64,000 nt of DNA, taken from NCBI GenBank assembly GCA_913056395.1, contig CAJXMG010000011.1, positions 1-64,000 on the forward strand. The letters are read 5' to 3'. Shown here piece by piece: positions 43,382 to 52,123 of the stretch. Numbering within the stretch: the first letter of the stretch is position 1; each line of letters opens with the position of its first letter. This stretch comes from an uncultured bacterium. GTDB taxonomy: Bacteria; Planctomycetota; UBA8108; UBA1146. The notes under the pieces are model-generated. The model was not told where the DNA came from. It did no database searches and saw only the letters and a program-made list of their open reading frames with translations. A program made the translations under genes and the position numbers.

Positions 43382-45013
43382 ATGTCTTCCCATTTTCTTT
43401 CACAACTCCGCGATGACTCCGCCCTCCAGCCAAAGAGATGGCTCTGGGTAGCCCACGACCAATTGCATCCGCAACTCAACCCCTGGGCCGGTGAATCCCC
43501 CGAAGAAACGGGGCTGATTTTTATCGAGTCCAGGCAACGGGGGAACGCACGCCCCTATCACCGACAAAAGTTGGCCTTCCTCCTTTCAAACCTGCGTCAC
43601 CGTGCACTCGAAGCCCAAGGAGAAGGACACCCGGTTCGCTACCTGTTCAGCGATGACGACTACGGAACAGTACTGGCCGAGACAGCCAAAGAGCTGGGGT
43701 CGATCCATGTGCTTCGATCACCGGAACGGGAAATCCGTGAGCAGCTGAAACCCGCCATCGGTGACGGACTTCTGCTGGAGCATGAACATGGTGGTTGGCT
43801 GACTACCCGGGAAGAGTTCATCGACAGTGTCGGTGATTCTCCTCCCTTCCGAATGGACGCCTTCTACCGCCACTTCCGCAAGGTTTCCGGGATCCTGATG
43901 GAAGACGGCTCCCCGGAAGGGGGCAAGTACAGTCACGACGGTGACAACCGACAACCGTGGAAGGGGGACCCTCCCGCACCAGAGGACCCGGTCTTCGCTG
44001 TCGACTCCGTCGACGAAGAGGTCACCGCGATGGTGCTGGCAGAGTTCCCACACCACCCAGGAAACATCGATCTCTCCAGGCTGCCCACCACCGCCGATCA
44101 GGCTGAAGAAGCCCTCGACTTTGCACGCTCAGTGATCCCCGAGTTCGGTCCCTACGAGGATGCTTTCAGTGAGCACTCGCGGGCCCTCTTTCACACCCGC
44201 CTCGCTAGCCTGTTGCATCTGCACCGGGTTCTTCCGGAAGAACTGCTTCAGGTCGCCATCGAAACCCCGGCACCGCTCAACAGCCGGGAAGGCCTGATCC
44301 GACAATTGATCTGGCGTGAATACATGCACCACATCCATGAAATCACCGATGGTTTCCGCACTCTGGATGTTCCGCGATCCACCGCCCCCTGCCGGGATGC
44401 GCGCTGGGGTGACTACAGCGGCAACAAAACCATTGGCAAGAGTGGGGGGCGGGAAAGACACCCGAATCGACTGTCGCAAAAGCAACCGTTGCCACCCGCC
44501 TTCTGGGGTCAGGAGAGTGGGCTGCGCTGTCTCGATGCCACGACCACCGCCGTCATGGAAGAGGGTTGGACCCATCACATTCCCCGGCTGATGATCCTCG
44601 GCAACCTCGCCAGCCTTCTCGATATTCATCCCCGTGAACTGACCGACTGGTTCCACGTCGCTTTCATCGACGCCTACGACTGGGTCGTCGAAACCAATGT
44701 CCTGGGCATGGGCACCTTTGCTGTCGGTGAGTCGATGATGACGAAACCCTACATCTCGGGAACTCCCTACATTCAGAAGATGGGGGATCACTGCAAGGCG
44801 TGCTCCTTTCACCCGAAAAAGAACTGCCCCATCTCATCACTGTACTGGGCGTATCTGGAGCGGCACGGAGAAGCCTTCGAGGGTAACGTCCGTATGGCGA
44901 TGCCCCTCCGAACTCTGGCGAAACGCAGCGTTGAACAAAAAAAAGCGGATGCAAAGACCTTCAAAGAGGTTCTTTCGACCCTTCAGCGTGGAGAGATCCT
45001 CACTCCCGATTGA
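43382..45013 (+). CDS. Fe-S photolyase/cryptochrome-like protein (DPRP family, PhrB-like)
   Basis: A 543-residue member of the deoxyribodipyrimidine photolyase-related family: LWVAHDQLHPQLNPW.. at the N-terminal antenna domain, LIWREYMHHIHE, MEEGWTHHIPRLMILGNLASLLDIHPRELTDWFHVAFIDAYDWVVETNVLGMG in the FAD domain. The four [4Fe-4S] ligands appear as Cys383, Cys471, Cys474 and Cys482 (RCLD, DHCKACSFHPKKNC). PhrB repairs 6-4 photoproducts with blue light. The last Cys-Cys gap is 8, shorter than I recall for PhrB. Start at ATG 43382, with GAGG upstream. Confidence 0.85.
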   Translation: MSSHFLSQLRDDSALQPKRWLWVAHDQLHPQLNPWAGESPEETGLIFIESRQRGNARPYHRQKLAFLLSNLRHRALEAQGEGHPVRYLFSDDDYGTVLAETAKELGSIHVLRSPEREIREQLKPAIGDGLLLEHEHGGWLTTREEFIDSVGDSPPFRMDAFYRHFRKVSGILMEDGSPEGGKYSHDGDNRQPWKGDPPAPEDPVFAVDSVDEEVTAMVLAEFPHHPGNIDLSRLPTTADQAEEALDFARSVIPEFGPYEDAFSEHSRALFHTRLASLLHLHRVLPEELLQVAIETPAPLNSREGLIRQLIWREYMHHIHEITDGFRTLDVPRSTAPCRDARWGDYSGNKTIGKSGGRERHPNRLSQKQPLPPAFWGQESGLRCLDATTTAVMEEGWTHHIPRLMILGNLASLLDIHPRELTDWFHVAFIDAYDWVVETNVLGMGTFAVGESMMTKPYISGTPYIQKMGDHCKACSFHPKKNCPISSLYWAYLERHGEAFEGNVRMAMPLRTLAKRSVEQKKADAKTFKEVLSTLQRGEILTPD

Positions 45014-45079
45014 TCCCGGCTACCGGGACCGATAGCCTCGAAGGTGAAGGCAGTCTTTCTGGAAAGTGGAACTGAAGCG

Positions 45080-45463
45080 ATGATCGAAAAGATGAACTGG
45101 GTCGGGGAAATCAACGGCCATTTGGTGATCACCGATTCCGAGGGCAAGGAAACCACCATCGATCGCCCCGGGGATCTGGTCTCCCACCTGATGCAGGAAG
45201 AGTGTGCCTCAGAACTGCAAGCATCGATTCTGGTCCATGGCTACTGCCTGGCCACACAAGGTGTGCGGTTGCCCCATCTGGTCCGTCAGGTGTTGCGCAA
45301 GACCAGCGCCTTTATTCGCAGTGTCGACATGAACTCGATGCCGCTGTATCAGGCCACGGAACACTTTCACCAGTTCTTTGCCGATTGTTCCAGTGAAGGG
45401 GTCGAACTGCAGGAAGCGGTCCTCGCCGAGGTCCAGCGCTACTGCAGCGAAAAGGTTTCCTGA
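45080..45463 (+). CDS. Hypothetical protein, 127 residues
   Basis: Unrecognised. A short beta segment (WVGEINGHLVITDSEGKETTIDRPGDLV) is followed by an all-helical part with Cys and His residues spread through it. No signal or membrane segment. Start at ATG 45080 or GTG 45044 (36 nt upstream); neither has a strong ribosome site. It follows the photolyase gene by 66 nt and its stop almost abuts the convergent carbonic anhydrase stop. Confidence 0.6.
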   Translation: MIEKMNWVGEINGHLVITDSEGKETTIDRPGDLVSHLMQEECASELQASILVHGYCLATQGVRLPHLVRQVLRKTSAFIRSVDMNSMPLYQATEHFHQFFADCSSEGVELQEAVLAEVQRYCSEKVS

Positions 45464-45465
45464 GT

Positions 45466-46071
45466 TCAGTCGAGGAAGATCACTTCTCCTGAAGCGATAT
45501 CGAAGACGGCCCCCACAACCTGAAGTCCATCCGGCTCAACAAAGTTGAACTTCTTTACCTCTTCGACCGTCGCACGGACATGACAGGCCACCGCATCGTT
45601 GATCACCTCGGTCCTCGCCGATCCGGATGATTGCAGGTAGGCCTCTTGAACATCCCCCAACCCCGGCTGAATCAACTGGCGAACCCTGTCCAGGAACGGG
45701 ATTTCATCCGCCTCCGGATCGGAGAGAGCGAGCGTCGCCTTGACCGCTCCGCAATCGCGGTGCCCCAAAACCAGAACCAGTCTGGAACCGAGACCATCAC
45801 AGCCGAAGAGAATACTCTCGCGCATGTGTTCATCGATCACATGACCGGCAACCCTTTGAACAAAGAGTTGGCCACAACCCTGTTGAAAGATGACTTCGGG
45901 GGGAACACGGGAATCGGCGCAGGACAGGATGACGGTGTGGGGCTTTTGCGAAGGAACCTCGCCCGGGTCGGGAGTCTCGATCCTCACCGATTCACCATCG
46001 CTTTGAACCGCCGCCACAAAGCCGGCGTTTCCCGACTTCAATCGCTCCATTGCATCCTGTGCAGAAATCAT
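45466..46071 (-). CDS. Beta-class carbonic anhydrase
   Basis: A 201-residue enzyme with the zinc ligands Cys51 (SCADSR), His104 and Cys107 (GHRDCGA) and the Asp53-Arg55 dyad of beta carbonic anhydrases. It interconverts CO2 and bicarbonate. No signal peptide, so cytoplasmic. Slightly short for the class but complete. Monocistronic by spacing; the HtrA gene starts upstream on the same strand with a 72-nt gap. Confidence 0.92.
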   Translation of the reverse strand: MISAQDAMERLKSGNAGFVAAVQSDGESVRIETPDPGEVPSQKPHTVILSCADSRVPPEVIFQQGCGQLFVQRVAGHVIDEHMRESILFGCDGLGSRLVLVLGHRDCGAVKATLALSDPEADEIPFLDRVRQLIQPGLGDVQEAYLQSSGSARTEVINDAVACHVRATVEEVKKFNFVEPDGLQVVGAVFDIASGEVIFLD

Positions 46072-46143
46072 CGCTGGCCCCTCTCACCCGGCAGGATACC
46101 GAATGGCAGGGGCCTTCGCTTGTGATTCCCGAACTGGGGCAGA

Positions 46144-47226
46144 TCAGGAAGGAGGGGGCAACAGTGTCGTGCGAATCTTGCGTTGTTCACCGGCACGCTC
46201 GAGGGTGACCTCGACTTCGACACCCGGTCGGTACCCTTCCATCAAGGAAAGGAACTCTCCCAGGGTGGGAGTCGGACGCCCATCGACAGCGACGATCATA
46301 TCCCGAACTTCACCTTCCAGGACACCTTCCACTCCCAGTGAAGCGAGAGGTTCATCCGCTTCGACGATGACGACCCCTTTGAAACGACTGGCACTGGTTC
46401 CGTTGTAGGGAACAAATCCGAGGATCGGTCGCTGCACCTCACCATGAAGGATCAGATCAGGAACGGTTCGCATCACCGTATCCACAGGGATGGCAAAAGA
46501 GATGCCTGCGTTGGCACCCGTGGGACTGTAGATCGCCGTGTTTACTCCGATCAATCGACCGGCACTGTCGAGCAATGGCCCCCCGGAATTCCCGGGGTTC
46601 ACGGCCGCATCCGTCTGGATCACATCGTGAATCGTCGTGTCTTGCAGCGACTGGATCTCTCGACCCAACGCACTGATCACTCCACGGCTGAGGGACTGGT
46701 CGAGACCAAAGGGATTGCCGATGGCATGGACACTCTGTCCGACAAGCAGATCTCCACTGCTACCCACCGGAATCAGATCGAGACCCTCGGGAAGTTCCTC
46801 AACCCTGAGAACCGCCAGATCCTTCGCTCTGGAAAATCCGACGATGGTCGCGGGTGCCGTCGTGCCGTCACTGAAAGCGACGGTGACTCCGGCTGTGGCA
46901 CGGGCAACGACATGATAGTTGGTGACCACATGGCCATCGAAATCCCAGATGAACCCGGTCCCGGTACCCGCCGGCCGCTCATAACTAATGTTGTTGAAGA
47001 GAGATCCCACCGTCTGCTTGCTGCGTACGTTGACCACCGTGGGGGCGGCCTTCTCGAACAACTCGACCAGGCGGGCCTCTTCAGTGGTCAGGGCCCCTCT
47101 GGGGGTGACAGTTCGATCTTTGATCGAAGCTTCCCCTCGCCCGACTGAAAAGGCCGCTGCAGACAAAAATGTCAGAATCAGTCCCAGGGAAAGAACCCTG
47201 AAACGAATACAGGGAGCGATGGACAT
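46144..47226 (-). CDS. HtrA/DegS-like serine protease with one PDZ domain
   Basis: A 360-residue envelope protease. An N-terminal signal or anchor (residues 9-29) is followed by the trypsin-like domain with His105 (VTNYHVV), Asp136 (AKDLAVL) and Ser214 (NPGNSGGPL), and one PDZ domain (about 265-358: GVVIVEADEPLASLGVEGVLEGEVRDMIVAVDGRPTPT). One PDZ and an N-terminal segment resemble DegS or planctomycete Trypsin_2 proteins. It probably degrades or senses misfolded periplasmic proteins. Confidence 0.9.
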   Translation of the reverse strand: MSIAPCIRFRVLSLGLILTFLSAAAFSVGRGEASIKDRTVTPRGALTTEEARLVELFEKAAPTVVNVRSKQTVGSLFNNISYERPAGTGTGFIWDFDGHVVTNYHVVARATAGVTVAFSDGTTAPATIVGFSRAKDLAVLRVEELPEGLDLIPVGSSGDLLVGQSVHAIGNPFGLDQSLSRGVISALGREIQSLQDTTIHDVIQTDAAVNPGNSGGPLLDSAGRLIGVNTAIYSPTGANAGISFAIPVDTVMRTVPDLILHGEVQRPILGFVPYNGTSASRFKGVVIVEADEPLASLGVEGVLEGEVRDMIVAVDGRPTPTLGEFLSLMEGYRPGVEVEVTLERAGEQRKIRTTLLPPPS

Positions 47227-47304
47227 GACGCCTTCCTCTCAAAGATTCCTGCCACAGATCAACAAAATCTCGACAGACACAACAAATCAGGTTGTCATGG
47301 TGCC

Positions 47305-48012
47305 ATGAAACCTGAAAAGCACGCATCGCCATCTACTCCAGACGACAAAAATGCGACCGGAGAACCGGCCGGGGGAGAACCGATCTCTCCGGTCAGGGCT
47401 GACCCACAGCACCCCGCCTCCGGTGAACTCTCCGATGAAATCTCCGATGGAAACCATCCGGCGCGCGCCGCCGGACTTTTCATCGCGATTGCGGGAATCT
47501 TGCTCTGGGCTGACTTATGGACGAAATCGGCGGCGTTCCGGTTCCTTGATGTCCGAATCTTTACCACACCGGAGGGAGTACCGGCGGTCACGCGGTCCGA
47601 AATCTACGAGATCTTCCCCGGCTTTGCCCTCGAAGCGGCTCTCAACCTGGGAGCCTTCAACGGCTGGTTTGCATGGGCGCCCGGCATGCTCATCGGGGTT
47701 TCTCTACTCGCTCTTCCCGTCTGTTTTTATATCGCCACCTTCCGCTCTGATGGTCGGCTCATGGTGACCGCCCTCGGATTGATCGCTTCCGGTGCCGCCG
47801 GCAATCTTTACGATCGGGCTCTCATCGGCGGCGTTCGCGACTTCATCCGTTGGTCGATTCAATGGGGCGAGAGGGAATACGTCTGGCCAAACTTCAATAT
47901 TGCGGACAGTGCCATCGTCTGCGGGGTCGCACTTATTCTCTGGGTAGAGTGGAGGAGGCCCGCCGAGTTGCCCGCCAACCCTCCAGAAGCAAAATCATCA
48001 GCGGCAAGCTAA
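47305..48012 (+). CDS. lspA: Lipoprotein signal peptidase II
   Basis: A 235-residue LspA: LNLGAFNGWF, GNLYDRALIGGVRDFI and FNIADSAI supply the conserved Asn and the two catalytic Asp residues; four helices are visible. It cleaves prolipoproteins after diacylglyceryl transfer, which fits the several lipoproteins in this window. A polar N-terminal extension of about 52 residues precedes TM1, longer than usual, and no good ribosome site precedes ATG 47305, so a later start is possible. The 3' end overlaps the convergent gene by 80 nt. Confidence 0.9.
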   Translation: MKPEKHASPSTPDDKNATGEPAGGEPISPVRADPQHPASGELSDEISDGNHPARAAGLFIAIAGILLWADLWTKSAAFRFLDVRIFTTPEGVPAVTRSEIYEIFPGFALEAALNLGAFNGWFAWAPGMLIGVSLLALPVCFYIATFRSDGRLMVTALGLIASGAAGNLYDRALIGGVRDFIRWSIQWGEREYVWPNFNIADSAIVCGVALILWVEWRRPAELPANPPEAKSSAAS

Positions 48013-49261
48013 AGACCCAATAACCGGTTGTCGCCGGAAATTCCCAGACCCCCTCTCCGCGCCAACGATCGAGCACGCCATAGTTGAAGAGCACGGTGAC
48101 AGTCAGCAGAAGCGATCCTGTCGATGGGCTGATCACGACCGGAAGCAACAACCACAGGGCGTACCAGGGATGCAGGGTCGGGCTGAGCAAAAGGAATCCC
48201 AGCATCAGGATGCGCGTTGCCTGCCAGGTTTCCAGGTTTCGGACCCACCAGGCCAGCACCCACCAGGACGCCACCATGAAAACTCGCAGAACCCGTGTCA
48301 CCGGGTCGGTGGCGTCATGGACATCCGCACCGATCAAAAACCCCAGAGCCTCAAAGAGCCAACCCCCTGAATACCAGGTCCCGGCGTAGGCGCCGAGACC
48401 TTCGGTGACCGGGGCATCCCAGACAGGAATTGAAAGCAGGGTGATGGCGATCAAAAGGCCAACAAATATCAGCGCCGCATGGATTCCCAGTTTCTTCAGC
48501 AGATGAAAGAAAAGGCCCGCAGGGACGAGCAGGGTGGCTGTCGCCATCGACAACAGGGCCGCTGACCAGCGCGCTCGTTTCAGCTCGATGAAAATCAGGG
48601 CTGTTGCCATAAACAACAGCGCCAACAGATGAACATGCCCCCCGATGGCACTCTCCAGAATCGGCAACGGGTGCCAACACCAGTAAAGGCTGCGCCGCGG
48701 ATCGAGACTCTTCCTGTTTAACCAGAACATCAGCAACCCACCGATGGCAAGATCCACAAGAACCATCGCCCACCTCCAGCTCTCTGCACTGTGTGCAAAG
48801 AAGCGGAAAGCTCCCTGGGCGACAGGGGGATAGACGGTGGGGATCTGCGGATGATTGATGCGTTCCCTCACCTGTTGCCAATCTTCCGATGTGGCGATCA
48901 CATCCAGTGAGGGATCTGCAGGAGGCACACCGTAGGGTGAGAGACCTTGCCGCTGCACTTCCCCATCCCACAGATAGCGCCAGAGGTCATCACTGAGCAG
49001 GGGGTCTGTCGTCAGCAACAACCCCCGGACGATTGCCGCTCCCAATAAAATGACGGTCAGCGCCTGTGCCTTCGGAACTCTTTGGAACCAGAGGTGACCC
49101 ACCGCCATCCACACCGCCAGGGCCACCGCCGCATAAATATGGGGACTGAGTGGTGCACGGGGATCGAGATCGGCGATGGTCTCGCCCCAGAATCCCCAGC
49201 TGAAAACAAACAGCAGCAACAGGGAAAGCGATCCAAACCACACCCTGGGGAATCGCTTCAC
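47933..49261 (-). CDS. Polytopic mannosyltransferase-like protein (MptB/GT87-like)
   Basis: A 442-residue protein with about eleven helices. The acidic loop TTDPLLSDDLWRYLWDGEVQRQGLSPYGVPP is the recognisable signature of polyprenol-phosphate-mannose-using transferases, followed by YPPVAQGAFRFFA. It should act on a lipid-linked sugar at the periplasmic face. Start set at GTG 49261 with GAGG 7 nt upstream; GTG 49279 is the other option and would overlap hyuA. Its last 80 nt overlap lspA tail to tail. Confidence 0.75.
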   Translation of the reverse strand: MKRFPRVWFGSLSLLLLFVFSWGFWGETIADLDPRAPLSPHIYAAVALAVWMAVGHLWFQRVPKAQALTVILLGAAIVRGLLLTTDPLLSDDLWRYLWDGEVQRQGLSPYGVPPADPSLDVIATSEDWQQVRERINHPQIPTVYPPVAQGAFRFFAHSAESWRWAMVLVDLAIGGLLMFWLNRKSLDPRRSLYWCWHPLPILESAIGGHVHLLALLFMATALIFIELKRARWSAALLSMATATLLVPAGLFFHLLKKLGIHAALIFVGLLIAITLLSIPVWDAPVTEGLGAYAGTWYSGGWLFEALGFLIGADVHDATDPVTRVLRVFMVASWWVLAWWVRNLETWQATRILMLGFLLLSPTLHPWYALWLLLPVVISPSTGSLLLTVTVLFNYGVLDRWRGEGVWEFPATTGYWVFSLPLMILLLEGWRATRRASSTLPRE

Positions 49262-49263
49262 CT

Positions 49264-51198
49264 TCAGACCTCGATCCACAGGTCGCCCGATTCCCGAACC
49301 TCAACGACTGCACCTGCGGGAATCCACGAGAAGGTGGTCCAGCCCTCGATCAGAAGGGGACCATTCCTGCGCTCTCCTTTGGCAAGAGATCCCTGACCGA
49401 TGCGGGGGATCTGCTGGAAACCTTCCCGGGAGTTGAGATAAACACGGGACTCAACCGCCTCCATACGCTTCTCTTCCATCGTCCCACAGGAATCCCCGGC
49501 AGGAGCGGTTACCGAGACGCGAAGTGCGACCCCCTCGATCTCCCGATCCGCCATTCGATAACCGAACTGCTCTTCATATCTTTGGCGGAATTCCTCGGCA
49601 GGATGGTCACCCCATTCGATTTCGAGATCATGGGATTGTCCCTGATGCCGCGCTCTCAGATATCTATCGATGATCAGGTCGGCTCTGGCAACCCCCGGCA
49701 TCCTTGACACCGCCTGCTCTTCCAACTGCTGTGCCAACGCATCCAGCTCGTCATCCCGTTCTTCGGGCAATCTCTTCAACAGAACGGCTTCCGCAGATTC
49801 AGTCCACGGGGATTGCAACAAACCCCATGCGCTGAAGCATCCCGCCCCTGCGGGAATTCTCACCCGGGGGATACCACAGGAGCGTGCCAGCTCGACGGCG
49901 TGAAGAGCCCCGGCTCCACCGAAGCAAACCAGTGTTGCCTCTCCCGGATCTTGCCCCCGCTCGGAAGAAACCTTGCGCAAGGCTCGTTCCATCTCATGGT
50001 TGGAGACTTCGATGATCCCCAGCGCCATTTTTTCCACACTCCAGTCCAACTGTCTCGCCAAACGCAGCAGTGCCTGCCGGGAAGCCTCCACATCGATGGT
50101 CGTTTCTTCGCCAAGGCGGGCATCCTGAGGCAAACGCCCAAGGACTACATGGGCATCCGTCACCGTTGCATCAACTCCACCGCGACCATAAGCCGCAGGT
50201 CCGGGATCTGCGCCGGCACTGTGAGGGCCCACCCGCAGGGCACCTCCGGCATCGATCCAGGAGATGGATCCGCCTCCAGCACCCACGGTATGGATGTCGA
50301 TCATCGGCACCGCGATGGGGACACCATCCACCAGCGTATTCCGCTGTCGGAAATGTCGGGAGTCGCCACCGACCAAACTGACATCAGTGCTCGTTCCACC
50401 CATGTCAAAGGTGATCGCCACACTTCCATCGCCACTTTGTTGGGCCGCCACCACTCCGCCCGCCGGACCGGAGAGCACCGTCTTCACCGGCTCACTGGCC
50501 AATGCGGACCAGGGTCTGGCCGAACCGGCGGAATCCATCACCCTCAACTGTGCCGGGCTCAATCCCTGGGCCAGATTCTGCAGGTACCCCTGCATCACCG
50601 GAGCCAAAACCGCTGCTGCTGTTGCGGTACTGAAGCGTTCCCACTCCCTCGGCTCTGCCGCCACCTGATGCGAGAGGATCACCGGCAGTTCCAGATCTTC
50701 CAGAAGCTGGCGGATCAAATCCTCGTCGGAACCATCCTCGGTGCTGTGAAGAAAGCCGACAGCAACCGCCTCCAGCTCATTCTCCAAAACCCAACGACGG
50801 AGTTGGGACAACTCATCCAGATCCGCTTCGGCAATACTGACGCCGCCAGGCCCCCTGCGCAGACCGAGGCCAAATCGATCCTCTGGAGCAATCAACGGTG
50901 TCGTCGCGACAGGTTCCAGATCGTGGAGTTGCGGTCGGTTCTGGCGTCCAAGCTGAAGGAGATCCTCGAACCCGCTGTGGGTGACGAACCCTGCCCGCGC
51001 ATGTTTTCTCTCCAACAGTGCGTTGGTCGCCACCGTCGTCCCATGAACGACCTCATTTGCGGTCAGATCTTTCAGGGCCTGAAGAATCGCGCGAGCCGGA
51101 TCATCCGGGGTGGAGGGGACCTTCTTGAGACGCACCCCGTTCCCATCGGAGATGACGATGTCTGTAAAGGTGCCTCCACTGTCGATCCCGATTCTCAA
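49264..51198 (-). CDS. hyuA: Hydantoinase A / 5-oxoprolinase alpha-type subunit
   Basis: A 644-residue ASKHA-fold subunit: RIGIDSGGTFTDIV at the N-terminus, VVHGTTVATNALLERKHARAGFVTHSGFED, AITFDMGGTSTDVSLVGG, TVGAGGGSISWID, ADPGPAAYG and VCFGGAGALHAVELA. These match HyuA. TTG 51198 is chosen because GGAGA lies upstream and it gives the usual MRIGID start. Partner to hyuB at 28156, 20 kb away on the opposite strand. The C-terminal part is intact. Likely ATP-dependent ring opening of 5-oxoproline or a hydantoin. Confidence 0.9.
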   Translation of the reverse strand: MRIGIDSGGTFTDIVISDGNGVRLKKVPSTPDDPARAILQALKDLTANEVVHGTTVATNALLERKHARAGFVTHSGFEDLLQLGRQNRPQLHDLEPVATTPLIAPEDRFGLGLRRGPGGVSIAEADLDELSQLRRWVLENELEAVAVGFLHSTEDGSDEDLIRQLLEDLELPVILSHQVAAEPREWERFSTATAAAVLAPVMQGYLQNLAQGLSPAQLRVMDSAGSARPWSALASEPVKTVLSGPAGGVVAAQQSGDGSVAITFDMGGTSTDVSLVGGDSRHFRQRNTLVDGVPIAVPMIDIHTVGAGGGSISWIDAGGALRVGPHSAGADPGPAAYGRGGVDATVTDAHVVLGRLPQDARLGEETTIDVEASRQALLRLARQLDWSVEKMALGIIEVSNHEMERALRKVSSERGQDPGEATLVCFGGAGALHAVELARSCGIPRVRIPAGAGCFSAWGLLQSPWTESAEAVLLKRLPEERDDELDALAQQLEEQAVSRMPGVARADLIIDRYLRARHQGQSHDLEIEWGDHPAEEFRQRYEEQFGYRMADREIEGVALRVSVTAPAGDSCGTMEEKRMEAVESRVYLNSREGFQQIPRIGQGSLAKGERRNGPLLIEGWTTFSWIPAGAVVEVRESGDLWIEV

Positions 51199-51295
51199 GA
51201 ACTTCTCCAGACTTGCAGCCCCTGTTGCCAATGTGTTGAAACCCTTTGCACTAATTCAGGGGCTCATGCAGGATGATGGAGGGAAGGACCGCTCC

Positions 51296-52123
51296 ATGAA
51301 AGACAGCAGAGGCAAATGGTTTTCAGTGCACAGAAAGCTCCTGTGGGCCGCAATGGTCTGCGCACTTTGCATCGGTTGTTCTTCCGGTCCCCGAAAGGCG
51401 TCCTCCACCAACACCCCCGATCCCGTCGCCGAGTCTCGCTGGCAGGATGCACGCAAGGCGTGGCTACTGGATGACGTGGCCGTGGCCCAGAGTGCCTTCT
51501 CCCTCTTTGCAGAGCGCTACCCCGATGATCAGCGCTCCGGCGAAGCTTTGCTGAGTGCGGGAATCTGTGCCCAGCGCAGGGGCCGCATGGATGAAGCGGA
51601 AGGTTTGCTGAGGGAGGCACAATCCAGGGGAGGGGCCATCGCAGCCCGCGCCCTGTTGCAACGGGGAGCCATCTCCATGGACCTGAATCCTTCGAGAGCC
51701 GCCGCCTGTTTCCGCGAGGCAGCTCGGCAGGCGGTCGACGATGAAACCCGCAGTGAAGCCCATTATCAGCAAGGGGTCGCGCTTCAAAGAATGGGACGCT
51801 TCGAAGATGCACAACAGGCGCTGCAAAAGTGCCTCGACCTCGATGGCTCAGGGAAGCACTCTGCCCAGGCCACCCTGCGCCTGCAATACGACCCGTGGTT
51901 CAGTGTTCAGGTGGGGGCCTTCCTGAAGAAATCCCTCGCCCTCAAACAATCGACCCGACTGCAGGACGCGGGTTTTCCCGCAGAGATCCGCATGCCCGGT
52001 CGCAAAGGCTCACCACTGCATCGGGTCCTCTCTGGAAGATACAAGGATCGAGCCGGAGCCCAGCAACATGCCAGCCGCATACAGGCAGCTCTGGGTCTGG
52101 AAGAAGTGAAAGTCGTTCCGTAA
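51296..52123 (+). CDS. Lipoprotein with TPR-like helices and C-terminal SPOR domain
   Basis: A 275-residue lipoprotein (ALCIGC, Cys28). Residues 45-190 form TPR-like helix pairs (..ESRWQDARKAWLLDDVAVAQSAFSLFAERYPDDQRSGEALLSAGICAQRRG.., GVALQRMGRFEDAQQALQKCLDLD). Residues about 203-275 (DPWFSVQVGAFLKKSLALKQ...HRVLSGRYKDRAGAQQHASRI) fit a SPOR domain, which binds denuded peptidoglycan at division sites. ATG 51296 is used, with GGAAGG 8 nt upstream. Its TAA overlaps the next ATG (TAATG). Confidence 0.8.
   Translation: MKDSRGKWFSVHRKLLWAAMVCALCIGCSSGPRKASSTNTPDPVAESRWQDARKAWLLDDVAVAQSAFSLFAERYPDDQRSGEALLSAGICAQRRGRMDEAEGLLREAQSRGGAIAARALLQRGAISMDLNPSRAAACFREAARQAVDDETRSEAHYQQGVALQRMGRFEDAQQALQKCLDLDGSGKHSAQATLRLQYDPWFSVQVGAFLKKSLALKQSTRLQDAGFPAEIRMPGRKGSPLHRVLSGRYKDRAGAQQHASRIQAALGLEEVKVVP

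Noticed and set aside
45016-45030. TCCCGG-CTA-CCGGGA hairpin after the photolyase gene
   Set aside because: Only six base pairs and no T-run on either strand, so not called as a terminator.
49813-51276. 487-residue open frame on the plus strand antisense to hyuA
   Set aside because: hyuA is intact with conserved motifs throughout; the antisense frame shows no domain or ribosome site.
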